A DNA stretch of 64,000 bases from Flavobacteriaceae bacterium D16 (GTDB lineage: Bacteria > Bacteroidota > Bacteroidia > Flavobacteriales > Flavobacteriaceae), in contig JAJTJC010000035.1 in NCBI GenBank assembly GCA_021295155.1, forward strand, positions 682,001 through 746,000, read 5' to 3'. Of the stretch, positions 1-9,727 are shown in pieces. Within the stretch, counting starts at the first letter, position 1; the number at the start of each line of letters is the position of its first letter. The translations under genes were made by a program, and so were the position numbers. Under the pieces are notes generated by a model. That model did no database searches. It saw nothing but the letters and a program-made list of their open reading frames with translations, and was not told where the DNA came from.

Positions 1-2201
1 TGTCTTCCACAGACTGGAGCTGGGGTCCGCTTATGGCAGATTTAGACAATGACGGATGGAAAGATCTGTTTATTTCCAACGGTACCCGACGTGAAATCAA
101 CAATCGGGATTACTTCCTTGCCTGGGAAGCGGAAGGAAGACCCATGGATAATCTGCTACAACGTAGCCTTGACATCCCCTCTGAGCCCATAGATAATTTC
201 GTATACCGCAATACTGGGGACCTCCGTTTTGAACAGGTTAATGAATCCTGGGGGATTGTGAAAGAAGGCTTTTCCAATGGTGCTGTATATGTGGATTTGG
301 ATAATGACGGGGATTTGGAAATTGTAATCAACAACCTGGATGATACCGCCAGCCTGTTTGAAAACAAAGGTAATGTTAACCATTATTTACAGTTAGTCCT
401 GAACGGGCCAGAGAAAAACCCCAATGGATTGGGAGCCCGAGTTTATGTCCACGTAGGTGGGCTGAAGCAAATGCAGGAATTGACACTTAGCCGTGGCTTT
501 CAATCGGCAGTCTCCCCCAGGTTACACTTTGGTTTGGGTAGTAGTTCCGTGGTGGACACCCTGCAAATTATATGGCCGGACGGTAAAAAGGAAATACGTA
601 CCAATCTTGAAGCTGATAAACTGATGAGCATCAATTATCAAGATGCTACGCTGTTATCTGAGCCATCCGGGCAACAAGAAGAAACGCAATTCGATTCAAA
701 GGATAACTCCCTGGCAGGAATGCAATTCCAGCATCAGGAGAACTATTACGACGATTTCATAAATGAGATCCTGCTCCCCCACCGTATGTCTATGTTTGGC
801 CCCTATATGGCTAAAGGAGACCTCAATGGAGATGAGTGGGAAGATATTATCGTTGGTGGGGCCTCCGGTCAGCCTACCCAGGTATTTATGGGAACTCCTG
901 ATGGCTTTACAAAAAAAGAAATCCCGGAACTAGCTGCTTATAGCGAGCGTGAGGATATGGGCATTGCCATTTTTGATATTGATGGAGATGGGCAGGACGA
1001 CCTCTATATTTCCAGTGGAGGAAATGAATTTGGTCCGGATTCAGCAATGCTGCAGGACCGGGTCTATCTCAACGATGGAGGAAGTTTTACAGAAGTTAAA
1101 GAGGGCATAGCCGATTTCAGGGCATCTGCCTCTGTAGTAGTCCCTTTTGACTTTGATAAGGACGGAGATTTGGATGTACTGGTGGGCAGCCGGGTAATCC
1201 CCGGGAATTATCCAAGTCCGGCCAGCAGTTACCTCCTGGAAAACCGATCGACCCCAGGAAATCCTGTTCTTGTAGATGTTACGGCAGAAAAAGCGTCCAT
1301 GCTTATTGGAATTGGTCTTCTAACACGTGCTCTGCCTACAGATTATGACGGTGATGGGTGGACAGATTTATTGCTGGGTGGCGAATGGATGCCGCTAGTG
1401 CTCTTAAAAAATGAAGAGGGGTCATTTAAGGATGTCTCGGAAGTTACAGGGCTCGCAGATACCCGGGCCTGGTGGTTTGGTTTGGGAGAAGGTGATTTTG
1501 ATGGTGACGGGGATATGGATTACCTGGCAGGTAACCTGGGACTCAACTACAAATACAAAGCCAGTGAAACTGAAACCTTCGATGTGTATTATGACGATTT
1601 TGATGCCTCGGGCACCAAGGATATTGTACTGAGCTATTACAACTACGGGGAAAAATTCCCCGTCAGGGGTCGTGAATGTTCGTCACAGCAAATGCCTGCG
1701 ATAAAGAAAAAATTTGAAGATTATGCTTCCTTTTCCACAGCAACCCTCGCTGACGTTTACACCCAGCAAGCCCTGGATGAATCCCTGCACTACCAGGTGA
1801 AGTCCTTTGCCAGTGTTTACCTGGAAAATACTCCGGAAGGGTTTGTAATCAGAGAATTACCTATTGAAGCCCAAATTTCCAGCATCAATGACATCCTGAT
1901 AGATGACATTGACGGAGATGGTAATCTGGATGCTGTTGTAGCCGGAAACCTGTACACTTCAGAAGTGGAAACTCCCAGGAACGATGCCAGTAATGGCTTA
2001 TTCCTTAAAGGCGATGGCGATGGTGGGTTTAAGCCCGTTGTGGCAAGAAAAAGCGGACTTTATATCCCTGGGGATGTCAAAAATCTGCTTCATTTAAACC
2101 GAAAAGACGGCAGATATTTCCTGGTGGGGAAAAACAACGATTCTCTTCAGTTAATCCGGGTTAATGAAGTAAAGAAGCCTGATGTTATGGCTTTAAAATA
2201 G
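1..2201 (+). CDS. FG-GAP/VCBS repeat protein with ASPIC/UnbV domain (5' partial)
   Basis: Extracytoplasmic repeat protein of the CRTAC1/UnbV type. The reading frame is open from base 3, so the gene begins before the window; the first ATG at 33 is internal because the residues before it (STDWSWGPL) already belong to the family's usual repeat. At least eight calcium-binding DxDxDG-like loops are visible (for example DLDNDGWKD, DIDGDGQDD, DFDGDGDMD, DIDGDGNLD), pointing to a beta-propeller. An ASPIC/UnbV segment lies about 130-210 residues into the visible part, around GARVYVHVGG, SRGFQSAVSP and HFGLG. In Bacteroidota such proteins are often linked to SusC/SusD glycan loci, but no such genes are seen here. 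Substrate unknown. It converges with the esterase gene at 2215, only 13 bp away. Confidence 0.9.
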   Translation, partial: SSTDWSWGPLMADLDNDGWKDLFISNGTRREINNRDYFLAWEAEGRPMDNLLQRSLDIPSEPIDNFVYRNTGDLRFEQVNESWGIVKEGFSNGAVYVDLDNDGDLEIVINNLDDTASLFENKGNVNHYLQLVLNGPEKNPNGLGARVYVHVGGLKQMQELTLSRGFQSAVSPRLHFGLGSSSVVDTLQIIWPDGKKEIRTNLEADKLMSINYQDATLLSEPSGQQEETQFDSKDNSLAGMQFQHQENYYDDFINEILLPHRMSMFGPYMAKGDLNGDEWEDIIVGGASGQPTQVFMGTPDGFTKKEIPELAAYSEREDMGIAIFDIDGDGQDDLYISSGGNEFGPDSAMLQDRVYLNDGGSFTEVKEGIADFRASASVVVPFDFDKDGDLDVLVGSRVIPGNYPSPASSYLLENRSTPGNPVLVDVTAEKASMLIGIGLLTRALPTDYDGDGWTDLLLGGEWMPLVLLKNEEGSFKDVSEVTGLADTRAWWFGLGEGDFDGDGDMDYLAGNLGLNYKYKASETETFDVYYDDFDASGTKDIVLSYYNYGEKFPVRGRECSSQQMPAIKKKFEDYASFSTATLADVYTQQALDESLHYQVKSFASVYLENTPEGFVIRELPIEAQISSINDILIDDIDGDGNLDAVVAGNLYTSEVETPRNDASNGLFLKGDGDGGFKPVVARKSGLYIPGDVKNLLHLNRKDGRYFLVGKNNDSLQLIRVNEVKKPDVMALK

Positions 2202-2214
2202 CACTGAGCTTAAT

Positions 2215-2949
2215 TTATCTGTTGTTTTTGCTGTGTTTGATAAACCAGCTATACAATTCTTCGGTGGTATAGGCCTGTTCCCAGGAATTATGACCTACAC
2301 CTTCATAAATGGTAAATCTTACAGGGTATCCCATTTGTTTTAAGCGTGCCACCATGTTCTCTGATTCGGAAAAAGGAATAGACTGGTCCTCCGTACCATG
2401 AAAAACCCAAATAGGCATCTCCTTGTCTATCCAGGAAGCATAGGGCAAAGGTGCCATACCACACACAACAGCCATCGCGGCAAAAGTTTCAGGATACTGC
2501 ACCGCTATTTCCCAGGCAGCACTTCCTCCCCTGCTTAAACCCGTGAGATACAAGCGATCAGGGTCTACCCGGTTATTTTGGACCACGGAGTCCAGTAATT
2601 GCATAACTGCGCGTACGTTCCACCATTTCCGTTTATAGGGGTTCTGTGGAGCCAGTATTAAAAAAGGGAATTGTTTTCCTTCGGTTATGAGTTTAGGCGG
2701 GCCGTTTTTCTTTATTATCCCCAAAGTGTCTCCGGACTCGCCTCCCCCATGTAAAAAAAGCAAAAGGCCAAAATCCGCATCTTTCTTTTTCTCATAATCC
2801 TCCGGGAAATAAAGGTAATATTGAAGGCGTTCACGGGTTACGGTTTCCTCCTCTCCTTCTATCAGTTGAGACTGCGCTTTACAGCTAATAAAAAGGAGAT
2901 TTAACCCAACGAAAAGCAGGAGCCAATTGCGATTGAACAGTAAGTTCAT
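2215..2949 (-). CDS. Lipoprotein alpha/beta-hydrolase (predicted esterase/peptidase)
   Basis: Exported alpha/beta-hydrolase of 244 residues resembling the predicted peptidase/PHB-depolymerase-like esterases. The N-terminus has a hydrophobic stretch and a lipobox ending at Cys23 (LFISC), so it should be a lipoprotein. The catalytic triad can be read: nucleophile Ser139 in GLSRGG, acid Asp188 in HGTED and His220 in GVGHNSW; the oxyanion region is FLHGGGESG around residue 66. The substrate cannot be inferred; family members cleave esters of polysaccharides, polyhydroxyalkanoates or peptides. Stands alone on the minus strand. Confidence 0.85.
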   Translation of the reverse strand: MNLLFNRNWLLLFVGLNLLFISCKAQSQLIEGEEETVTRERLQYYLYFPEDYEKKKDADFGLLLFLHGGGESGDTLGIIKKNGPPKLITEGKQFPFLILAPQNPYKRKWWNVRAVMQLLDSVVQNNRVDPDRLYLTGLSRGGSAAWEIAVQYPETFAAMAVVCGMAPLPYASWIDKEMPIWVFHGTEDQSIPFSESENMVARLKQMGYPVRFTIYEGVGHNSWEQAYTTEELYSWFIKHSKNNR

Positions 2950-3014
2950 ATAAAATTAGTGTTTCGGTAAAAGGTAAAAGATAAGTATTCTCCTGTTCTT
3001 ATCCAGTGTCATCT

Positions 3015-3560
3015 TCAGGAAGTACTGGCCCGTTTAAATAGTAAGGCTGAGACCGTCAATAAAAAAGCAAAAAATGCAGTCAGTATAAACACTCCCAATA
3101 CACCTGGCGACCAGGAGGTAACGTCAGGAGGCCATATAAAAAGCGCAATTACGGGAACAAGCATTTGTATTGCTGCTGCCGTGAATAAGGTTATCGCCAT
3201 ACCCCGGGCTTTAAAACGAACTAAAAGTGCGCCAATTAAAACTACGCCAATAACAAGACCATATAACATATTTGCGGGCTGCCCTTCATTTCCAATGATA
3301 CCAACAGCTCCATTTATCCAGAAAAGCAGAAAGATGGCTGCAATGGCAACACCAAAAGCAATACGATATGTTTTTTGGTTTGATTTTCGAACAATCAATT
3401 CATAAACCAGGCCAATACTCATAAGCCCGGTTCCCATTACAACAAAATCAAGCATAGTCCAATTCACTTCTACGGTAAATTGCATAGCAACCAGGGGCAC
3501 CATCAAAATAAGTACCACTGCAAACGCCCAAAAAAGCAATCTCTTTACTGCTAAAACCAT
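3015..3560 (-). CDS. Hypothetical multi-pass membrane protein
   Basis: A 181-residue integral membrane protein with about five or six hydrophobic helices: roughly residues 8-27, 36-55, 68-86, 96-113, 120-142 and 154-176. No catalytic motif or named family is recognisable. The basic loop between helices 2 and 3 (RKSNQKTYR) suggests a cytoplasmic side there. It sits between the esterase and the DUF5916 gene on the same strand with gaps of 65 and 88 bp, so co-transcription is uncertain. Confidence 0.65.
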   Translation of the reverse strand: MVLAVKRLLFWAFAVVLILMVPLVAMQFTVEVNWTMLDFVVMGTGLMSIGLVYELIVRKSNQKTYRIAFGVAIAAIFLLFWINGAVGIIGNEGQPANMLYGLVIGVVLIGALLVRFKARGMAITLFTAAAIQMLVPVIALFIWPPDVTSWSPGVLGVFILTAFFAFLLTVSALLFKRASTS

Positions 3561-3648
3561 TATTTTCTGTTGTAATTAAAACTTAAACTACTGTAATATA
3601 AGGCTTTATAAAATCAAAAGAAAGAATTCCGGAAAAATGAAGGCTTTC

Positions 3649-5814
3649 TTAAAGTCTGAAATTATATCGGACCTTCAATAAAATTTGCTCGTTTTGCAGG
3701 CTCCAGCGATCGTTGATATCATTCAGCGTATTGTGGTTAAATACCAGGAAAACATCCCCTAATGGAGAGAAAATCCAGTGGATCCTGGCGTTTACCCCTA
3801 GTATACGGCTTTCCGTATCGTATTGTATATAGCTATTAAGCTGCAAATCCGAATTAACGTTAAAACGGACCCGCATCCCGGCCAGGGTCTGATCAAAATC
3901 ACCAAAAGGCAGTCGCGCTACATTTCTTTGCCCGCTAAATTCGAATCCCATCAGGGAGGTAGGATTCCAGTTAAACCGCAATTGAAACTCATCCAGGGTC
4001 CCGTCGTAAAACGAACCAAACCACCAGGTGGCCTGCCCATTGAGTCTCCTTTTGGCAGCAAATTCGGCCTCGAGCCGGTATCTCATGAAATTATATTCCC
4101 CAACTGGAATAATTACACCATCGGCTATTTCAAAGGGCTCGGCAATATTTTCCCCCGCAGGTCTTACATTCATTTCTATTCGGTCCCCACTTTCAAGTCT
4201 CCAGTTCACCGGGGCAGTAAATACGCTATAAGACTGCCAGTCGCCCTGTATGTTCTTTATATAAGTGAGAAAAAACTGGTGGAACATTTGCCGTACCCAT
4301 GGCCATTTCGGACGGGGGGCATAGATAGCCCCAACTCTTGTATTGGTTACCCCTTTACGAGGAACAAAACCCAGGGAAGGGTCAAACTGCTCGCCAATAC
4401 GGGAATGGGTAAGGGAAAGGTCCCATTTGTCATTGGGGTAATCTATTTTAAATCCAAATGCAGAGCGGTCCTCGGTTAAATCGGCCCGCTCGGTATACAT
4501 TCCCCAGGCACCGGCGATAAAATTCTTGTCCCCACCAAATCTGGTAGTCTGATAGGTGAAATCAAAACCGGACATCCAGCTACCCTCTCTGCCAAGGGGG
4601 TCCCCGAATGTTGAGATCATCCCAATGGAGCTTTCATCCAGGATGTTATGTCGCACACGCATTACCCCCATGTTAGTGGCATTGTACGACTCCCCTCCGG
4701 AATCAAAAGAGTTGGTTCGAATACCTAGGCCGCCAAAGGCCGTCTTGCCAATCCTTCCATTGATCTTCCCACCAGCAATAATCGGTACCAAATTTCCTTG
4801 GAACAGGCCTATTCGCCTACTGAAAAAAGGTAGCACCGTACTGTTCCCGGTACCAAACCCAAATTCAAAAATGTCTGATCCCTCGAGGAAAAAGGTTCGT
4901 TTTTCAGGAAAGAACAGAGGGAAGCGGGTCAAATTCGTTTGCCGGGTATCCACCTCCGTTTCTGCAAAATCGGTATTCACGGTTAGGGTGGCCAGTACAT
5001 TTGGTCCCAAACGTTGACTTGCATCCAGGCTTGCTTCAAAGTTGGTATCTGTTGAACCTGCAGCACCCTCCTTATTAAGCGAACCTACCAGTGAAGGCCT
5101 TACATTGAGGCCAATGCCGTAATTGAATTTGGGAAGGCCGGTAAGCAATCCAGCCCTGCTGGTCTGTCCAAAAAACTGATCCCGTTGCACATTGGCCCAT
5201 CGAATGGTTTCCTGGTTTCTTTGGATCCTCCTTTCCACATTGAAACCCCACTGATCTATTTTGCTGTTGAAATAAATACTCTGTATGGGCAAACGGATTT
5301 CTACAGTCCACCCTGTATCGTATAGGGCTACGCGGGCCTCCCAGATCGCATCCCAGTCCTCATTCTCAGATTCCCCCCGGTTAGACACCAAAGCATCGTA
5401 ACGCGCAGCGTAAGCGTTAACTGCCAATATGTAGCCCGATTGTCCATCGAGAAAAGTATCCAGCACAATTTTTACATGGTCTTCTTCGCGAATGTCAGCA
5501 TCCCGTAATTTGGAAAAGCGCACAAGATCCTCAGGTCTCTGGCCCTGGCAGTCTATACCGATGACCACAAAACGCTCATCGGCCAGCACCCGCACCACAG
5601 TTTTGGCTGAAGGTGTGCCTTTTTCTTCGGGTACCGTGGTCAGGAATTCATCCAGTACAGGTGCAGATTCCCAATCCGGCTCACTCAGTACCCCGTCAAT
5701 TTGGATCGGTTCCGATATTTTCCCGGCGGTCAATGAAGGTCTGCTTGCCTCCTGTGCTTTACCGGAAATAATAAAGATGACAAAAGCCGTGAATAGTAAG
5801 CTAAATTTATTCAT
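3649..5814 (-). CDS. DUF5916 outer-membrane protein with CBM9-like N-terminal domain
   Basis: Exported protein of 721 residues. A signal peptide ends near residue 20 (IISGKAQ). Residues about 30-230 look like the carbohydrate-binding family 9-like domain typical of these proteins (IDGVLSEPDWESAPVLDEF, then WDAIWEARV and EIRLPIQSIYF). The rest matches DUF5916, predicted to form an outer-membrane beta-barrel: TRFPLFFPEKRTFFLEGSD is the usual signature, followed by alternating aromatic strands to the C-terminal YNFRL. Function is not established for the family; a glycan- or surface-binding role is inferred from the N-terminal domain. A second DUF5916 gene lies at 28746-30944. Confidence 0.88.
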   Translation of the reverse strand: MNKFSLLFTAFVIFIISGKAQEASRPSLTAGKISEPIQIDGVLSEPDWESAPVLDEFLTTVPEEKGTPSAKTVVRVLADERFVVIGIDCQGQRPEDLVRFSKLRDADIREEDHVKIVLDTFLDGQSGYILAVNAYAARYDALVSNRGESENEDWDAIWEARVALYDTGWTVEIRLPIQSIYFNSKIDQWGFNVERRIQRNQETIRWANVQRDQFFGQTSRAGLLTGLPKFNYGIGLNVRPSLVGSLNKEGAAGSTDTNFEASLDASQRLGPNVLATLTVNTDFAETEVDTRQTNLTRFPLFFPEKRTFFLEGSDIFEFGFGTGNSTVLPFFSRRIGLFQGNLVPIIAGGKINGRIGKTAFGGLGIRTNSFDSGGESYNATNMGVMRVRHNILDESSIGMISTFGDPLGREGSWMSGFDFTYQTTRFGGDKNFIAGAWGMYTERADLTEDRSAFGFKIDYPNDKWDLSLTHSRIGEQFDPSLGFVPRKGVTNTRVGAIYAPRPKWPWVRQMFHQFFLTYIKNIQGDWQSYSVFTAPVNWRLESGDRIEMNVRPAGENIAEPFEIADGVIIPVGEYNFMRYRLEAEFAAKRRLNGQATWWFGSFYDGTLDEFQLRFNWNPTSLMGFEFSGQRNVARLPFGDFDQTLAGMRVRFNVNSDLQLNSYIQYDTESRILGVNARIHWIFSPLGDVFLVFNHNTLNDINDRWSLQNEQILLKVRYNFRL

Positions 5815-5863
5815 AGATGCGTATTGAAAGATAGGATAATTTCCATAGCAATTTGCCTAATAC

Positions 5864-6835
5864 CTAGTTCAAAAAGTTTTTGCCGACCACGTAAACCAGA
5901 TATAAAATAACGAGCACCAGGCCTTCATGCTTCTGAACTCCTTTTTTACGAATAAGGAACCAAATAAAAACGATACTGTAAACGAGGAGTATAGGAAGAT
6001 CGAACAGGAGAATGTAGGTATCTACTTTTATAGACGAAATTAGTGAACCCACACCCAGTGGAACCAAAAGATCAAAAATATTGCTCCCCACAATATTACC
6101 AACAGATAAGCTCGATTGCCCTTTCGATAGGGCATTCAGGGAGATCGCAAGTTCGGGGAGGCTGGTTCCCAACCCAATGATGACCGCACCGATAAAGGAT
6201 TGGCCCACACCCCAATTTTCGGCAATAACAAGTGCTTCCTCAATGGCTACATGAGAACTCAGAATAACAATTCCGATGCTCCCGATAAGCAATAGGGTAT
6301 GAAACCAGAGGCCAAAGGCGGGTTTTTCTTCATCAGCCACCTCTTTCTTACGTATTTTGCGTTCTTGCTGCAACAGCGTATAGATATAGAGCAGAAAAGC
6401 GATGAGCAGTAAGGCGCCATCATTCCAGGTGAGTATCCCGTCAAAGGAAACAAGGGCCAGCAGAATGACCGATCCGATCAGTTCAGCCCCCATCTGCCTG
6501 GCCTGTATCTTGCCGATATTAACGAAATAGAATAAGGCGATAACACCAACTATAATGCTGATCTGGGCTATGGAGCTTCCAATGGCATTCCCAGTAACCA
6601 CGCCAGAGACATCCGTTCCGCCAAGATTATAGATGGCCCCTTCTATAGCCACAGCCAATTCCGGAAGATCTGTTCCAAAGGCAAGAATGGTAAGCCCAAT
6701 GAACAATTCGGATATCCGCAGCCGCCGGGCTATCTTGGTAGCATACTTCACGGTGAATTCCGTACCCAGCCAAAGTCCGAAAATACCCAAAATCAAAAAG
6801 GCCAATTCACTCATTCTGCTTTCCTTGTCTATCAA
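5864..6835 (-). CDS. Calcium/sodium antiporter (CaCA family, YrbG-like)
   Basis: Inner-membrane cation exchanger of 323 residues with about ten helices. Both alpha-repeats that form the ion site are present: [11 protein letters not shown] followed by [10 protein letters not shown] near residues 54-90, and [11 protein letters not shown] followed by [12 protein letters not shown] near residues 225-260. The acidic loop between the halves is short, as in YrbG-type bacterial members. An internal start at 6814 (MSELAFL) is as plausible as the upstream one and removes a polar seven-residue extension. It is divergent from the Ca-type P-ATPase at 6979, consistent with a shared role in calcium homeostasis, and the palindrome at 6861-6878 lies between them. 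Confidence 0.92.
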   Translation of the reverse strand: MIDKESRMSELAFLILGIFGLWLGTEFTVKYATKIARRLRISELFIGLTILAFGTDLPELAVAIEGAIYNLGGTDVSGVVTGNAIGSSIAQISIIVGVIALFYFVNIGKIQARQMGAELIGSVILLALVSFDGILTWNDGALLLIAFLLYIYTLLQQERKIRKKEVADEEKPAFGLWFHTLLLIGSIGIVILSSHVAIEEALVIAENWGVGQSFIGAVIIGLGTSLPELAISLNALSKGQSSLSVGNIVGSNIFDLLVPLGVGSLISSIKVDTYILLFDLPILLVYSIVFIWFLIRKKGVQKHEGLVLVILYLVYVVGKNFLN

Positions 6836-6860
6836 AAGTAAGTGTCCTTATCAGTAGCGA

Positions 6861-6906
6861 CAATGATTGAAATCATTGAAGATAGAATGAGTATGAGGTA
6901 CCTTGT
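6861..6906 (+). promoter_or_regulatory. Fnr/Crp-like palindrome plus -7 box for the P-type ATPase
   Basis: CAATGATTGAAATCATTG at 6861-6878 is a perfect 8+2+8 palindrome. Its centre (6869.5) is 36.5 nt before the end of the -7-like box TACCTTGT at 6899-6906, the same spacing as the sites at 19711, 54673 and 55321. The -7 box is weak (TTGT instead of TTTG), as expected if an activator is needed. The identity of the regulator is inferred. Confidence 0.55.
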
Positions 6907-6978
6907 TAGTCAATTTTAAACTCGCATGGTTTTACTCCATATGAATAGGGCCATTTCAAAATAAGTCTAACGAGGTTG

Positions 6979-9639
6979 ATGATCAATAACGCATATTCCA
7001 TAGGGGTTACCTCCGTCCTCCAGCAATTGGAGAGCAATGAGCAATATGGTCTCAGCAATAATGAGGTTAAGAAAAGGATTGCCAACTTCGGTAAAAACCA
7101 TATCCCGGAAAAAGGGCCAAAAAAGAAATTATTTATTCTCGCAGATCAATTTAAAGATCCCATTATCTACATCCTTGTGGTGGCCTTCTTCATGGCGCTA
7201 TTCCTGGGAGACTGGGCAGAAGCCATTGCCATATTGGTGGTGATCCTGATAACCGTTGGCATAGGCTATTTTATGGAGCTACAGGCCGTACGTGCCCTGG
7301 AAAAGCTCCGTAAAATGGGACAGGTACTGTGCCGGGTTAAACGGGAGGGTAGGCTGCAACAAATACAGGCTTCGGGGCTGGTCCCGGGAGACCTGCTAAT
7401 AGTCCATGCAGGTGATATTATCCCGGCAGATGCACGACTCATAACGGTTAAACGGTTAAAGGTGAAGGAAGCTGCCCTGACCGGGGAGAGCCAGGATATA
7501 GAAAAACAAATCGAACCCCTTCCTTCCGATACCATTCTGCATGAACAAACCAATATGATTTTCAAGGGCACCTTTGCAGTATCCGGATCTGCTGCCGCCC
7601 TGGTAGTGGCCACAGGTATGCATACCCAACTGGGTAAGATCCAAGTGCTTAGTGAGGAGGCAGAAACGGAGCAAACCCCTATAGAAAAAAAACTAGGTCA
7701 GTTAAGCAGGTGGCTTATTGGATTTACTGTTTTGTTGACCTTCCTGGTCATTATCTCCGGTATTATTAGCGGAATGGATCTGGTCTTTATGATACAAACC
7801 GGACTCGCTCTGGCTGTAGCCGCCATTCCCGAAGGATTACCCATTGTTGCTACCATAGCACTGGCCAGGGGTATGCTGCAACTTTCTAAAAAACAGGTAA
7901 TTATCAAAAAACTACAGGCTGTGCATACCCTGGGTGCCACGAACATTATCTGTACAGACAAAACCGGAACCCTTACCGAAGATAAGCTGGCCGTACATAC
8001 CTTAGCTCTGGCCGGGAAACAAGAGTACGAAGTAAACAAACAAGAGGAATCCTTAAGATTACTGGCAAGCAGACGCCATGATGTCAGCCAGCTTATAACC
8101 ACGGGTATCCTATGTAATGAAAGCCCGGCACAATTGAATGAACGGTTTGGGGAAAGTATAGACGTTGCCCTGCTTGATTTTGCAGATCGAATGCATATAG
8201 ACCCATTGGAAGTAAGAAAAGAGCAAAGCCAGGTTAGGTCATTGCCCTTTGATACCGTAAGGAAATACATGGCATCCATAAATCATAATTCTAATAAGGG
8301 ATACACCCTACATGTAAAAGGAGCCTTTGAAGTGGTTGAATCCTTTTGCGATAAGATTGTTAAAAATGGGCAAATTGTGGCTTTTGAGGATAAAGACGAG
8401 TGGTACCGCATAGTTGATCAAATGGCTTCTCAAGGATTACGCACCCTGGCAATGGCCTATCGCAAGATGGAAAATGTTCCGGAAAAAGAGTTAACACTCA
8501 AAGGATTGACCTTTATCGGTGTTGTTGGTTTTATTGATCCAGCTCGTACCGATGTCAGGGAAACCATTGCCCTTTATAAAAGTGCAGGAATCCAGGTAGT
8601 CATGATGACAGGGGATCATCCGGGTACTGCCGGAAAGATTGCCCAGGAAATTGGATTGCTTGAAGAAGGGGATAGCGTATCAGATATTATTCACAGTGGA
8701 GAAATCAACAGGCTGATGCAGGGAGACAAACGTCAGCGGGAACGCCTCTTACAGGCTAAGGTATTTGCACGTGTAAGCCCTAGGGAAAAACTGGATATGA
8801 TCAAATTTTTCCAGCAGCACAACAATACCCTGGGTATGCTGGGTGATGGAGTAAATGATGTCCCCGCCCTTCGGAAGGCCGATATTGGCATTGCGATGGG
8901 TATACGGGGCACTGAGGTGGCCCGTGAAGCAGCGGATATCATCCTCAAAAATGACAAATTTACCGCAATGGAACTCGCCATTCGGCAAGGGAGACTGATC
9001 TTTGAACACATCCGGCAATTTGTAGTGTATCTTCTTTCGTGCAACCTGGCCGAAATTGTGTCCGTTGGAGTGGCCGCCATTGTAGTGCTCCCGGCGCCCC
9101 TATTACCCTTACAAATTTTATTCCTCAACCTGATTACGGACGTGTTCCCTGCCCTGGCACTTGGTCTCGGAAAAGGGGAGAAAGACCTTATGCAGCAACC
9201 GCCAAGAAAGCCCACAGAACCGATTATGACGAGGGGACTATGGATTACCACAGTTATATGTGGCTTAAGTATTACCCTGGCCGTCTTGGGCATAACGGCC
9301 TATTCTCACATTAGTTTGCAGTTATCACCAGTGTTAATCAATAATATGGCTTTCTATACCCTGGTGGTGGGGCAACTACTCAATATTTTCAATATGCCGC
9401 TCAGGAAGTCTTCCTTCTTTGTAAATGAAGTAACCAAAAACCCATGGGTTTGGAGCGCCTTAATCCTTTGTATCCTGATCGTTATTGTGTCAAATCTCAT
9501 CCCATCTGTGGCCGAAGTACTTTCATTGGTTACCTTATCTATATCGCAATGGGGTATTATCCTTGCCTTTGGTTTGGGATCGCTAATAATCACTCAAATA
9601 GCATTGCGTGTATTTAGGTCGATGCGTTTGGACTCTTAA
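6979..9639 (+). CDS. Cation-transporting P-type ATPase (P2A, Ca2+-type)
   Basis: Large inner-membrane pump of 886 residues that couples ATP hydrolysis to cation export. The family features are all present: N-terminal cation-ATPase domain, TGES motif (ALTGESQDIE), the PEGL sequence in helix 4 typical of SERCA/PMCA-like pumps (AAIPEGLPIV), phosphorylation site CTDKTGTLTED with Asp near residue 327, MTGDHPGTA, and the hinge GDGVNDVPALRKADIGIAMG. The ATG at 6979 is preferred to the TTG one codon upstream. PEGL argues for Ca2+ (or Mn2+) rather than heavy metals, and no N-terminal metal-binding CxxC is seen. A palindrome resembling an Fnr/Crp site precedes it. Confidence 0.93.
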   Translation: MINNAYSIGVTSVLQQLESNEQYGLSNNEVKKRIANFGKNHIPEKGPKKKLFILADQFKDPIIYILVVAFFMALFLGDWAEAIAILVVILITVGIGYFMELQAVRALEKLRKMGQVLCRVKREGRLQQIQASGLVPGDLLIVHAGDIIPADARLITVKRLKVKEAALTGESQDIEKQIEPLPSDTILHEQTNMIFKGTFAVSGSAAALVVATGMHTQLGKIQVLSEEAETEQTPIEKKLGQLSRWLIGFTVLLTFLVIISGIISGMDLVFMIQTGLALAVAAIPEGLPIVATIALARGMLQLSKKQVIIKKLQAVHTLGATNIICTDKTGTLTEDKLAVHTLALAGKQEYEVNKQEESLRLLASRRHDVSQLITTGILCNESPAQLNERFGESIDVALLDFADRMHIDPLEVRKEQSQVRSLPFDTVRKYMASINHNSNKGYTLHVKGAFEVVESFCDKIVKNGQIVAFEDKDEWYRIVDQMASQGLRTLAMAYRKMENVPEKELTLKGLTFIGVVGFIDPARTDVRETIALYKSAGIQVVMMTGDHPGTAGKIAQEIGLLEEGDSVSDIIHSGEINRLMQGDKRQRERLLQAKVFARVSPREKLDMIKFFQQHNNTLGMLGDGVNDVPALRKADIGIAMGIRGTEVAREAADIILKNDKFTAMELAIRQGRLIFEHIRQFVVYLLSCNLAEIVSVGVAAIVVLPAPLLPLQILFLNLITDVFPALALGLGKGEKDLMQQPPRKPTEPIMTRGLWITTVICGLSITLAVLGITAYSHISLQLSPVLINNMAFYTLVVGQLLNIFNMPLRKSSFFVNEVTKNPWVWSALILCILIVIVSNLIPSVAEVLSLVTLSISQWGIILAFGLGSLIITQIALRVFRSMRLDS

Positions 9640-9673
9640 TATCGCAACATCCTAGCTTCTTTTGTCAGCCGAT

Positions 9674-9705
9674 AAAAAAAGCACGGCGCTAAGCCGTGCT
9701 TTTTC
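9674..9705. terminator. Bidirectional rho-independent terminator
   Basis: Stem AGCACGGC (9680-9687) and GCCGTGCT (9693-9700) with a five-base loop, preceded by seven A and followed by five T, so it can end both the ATPase transcript and the convergent DUF1080 transcript. Confidence 0.85.
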
Positions 9706-9727
9706 CAATTAGGTATCGCGTGAGCCC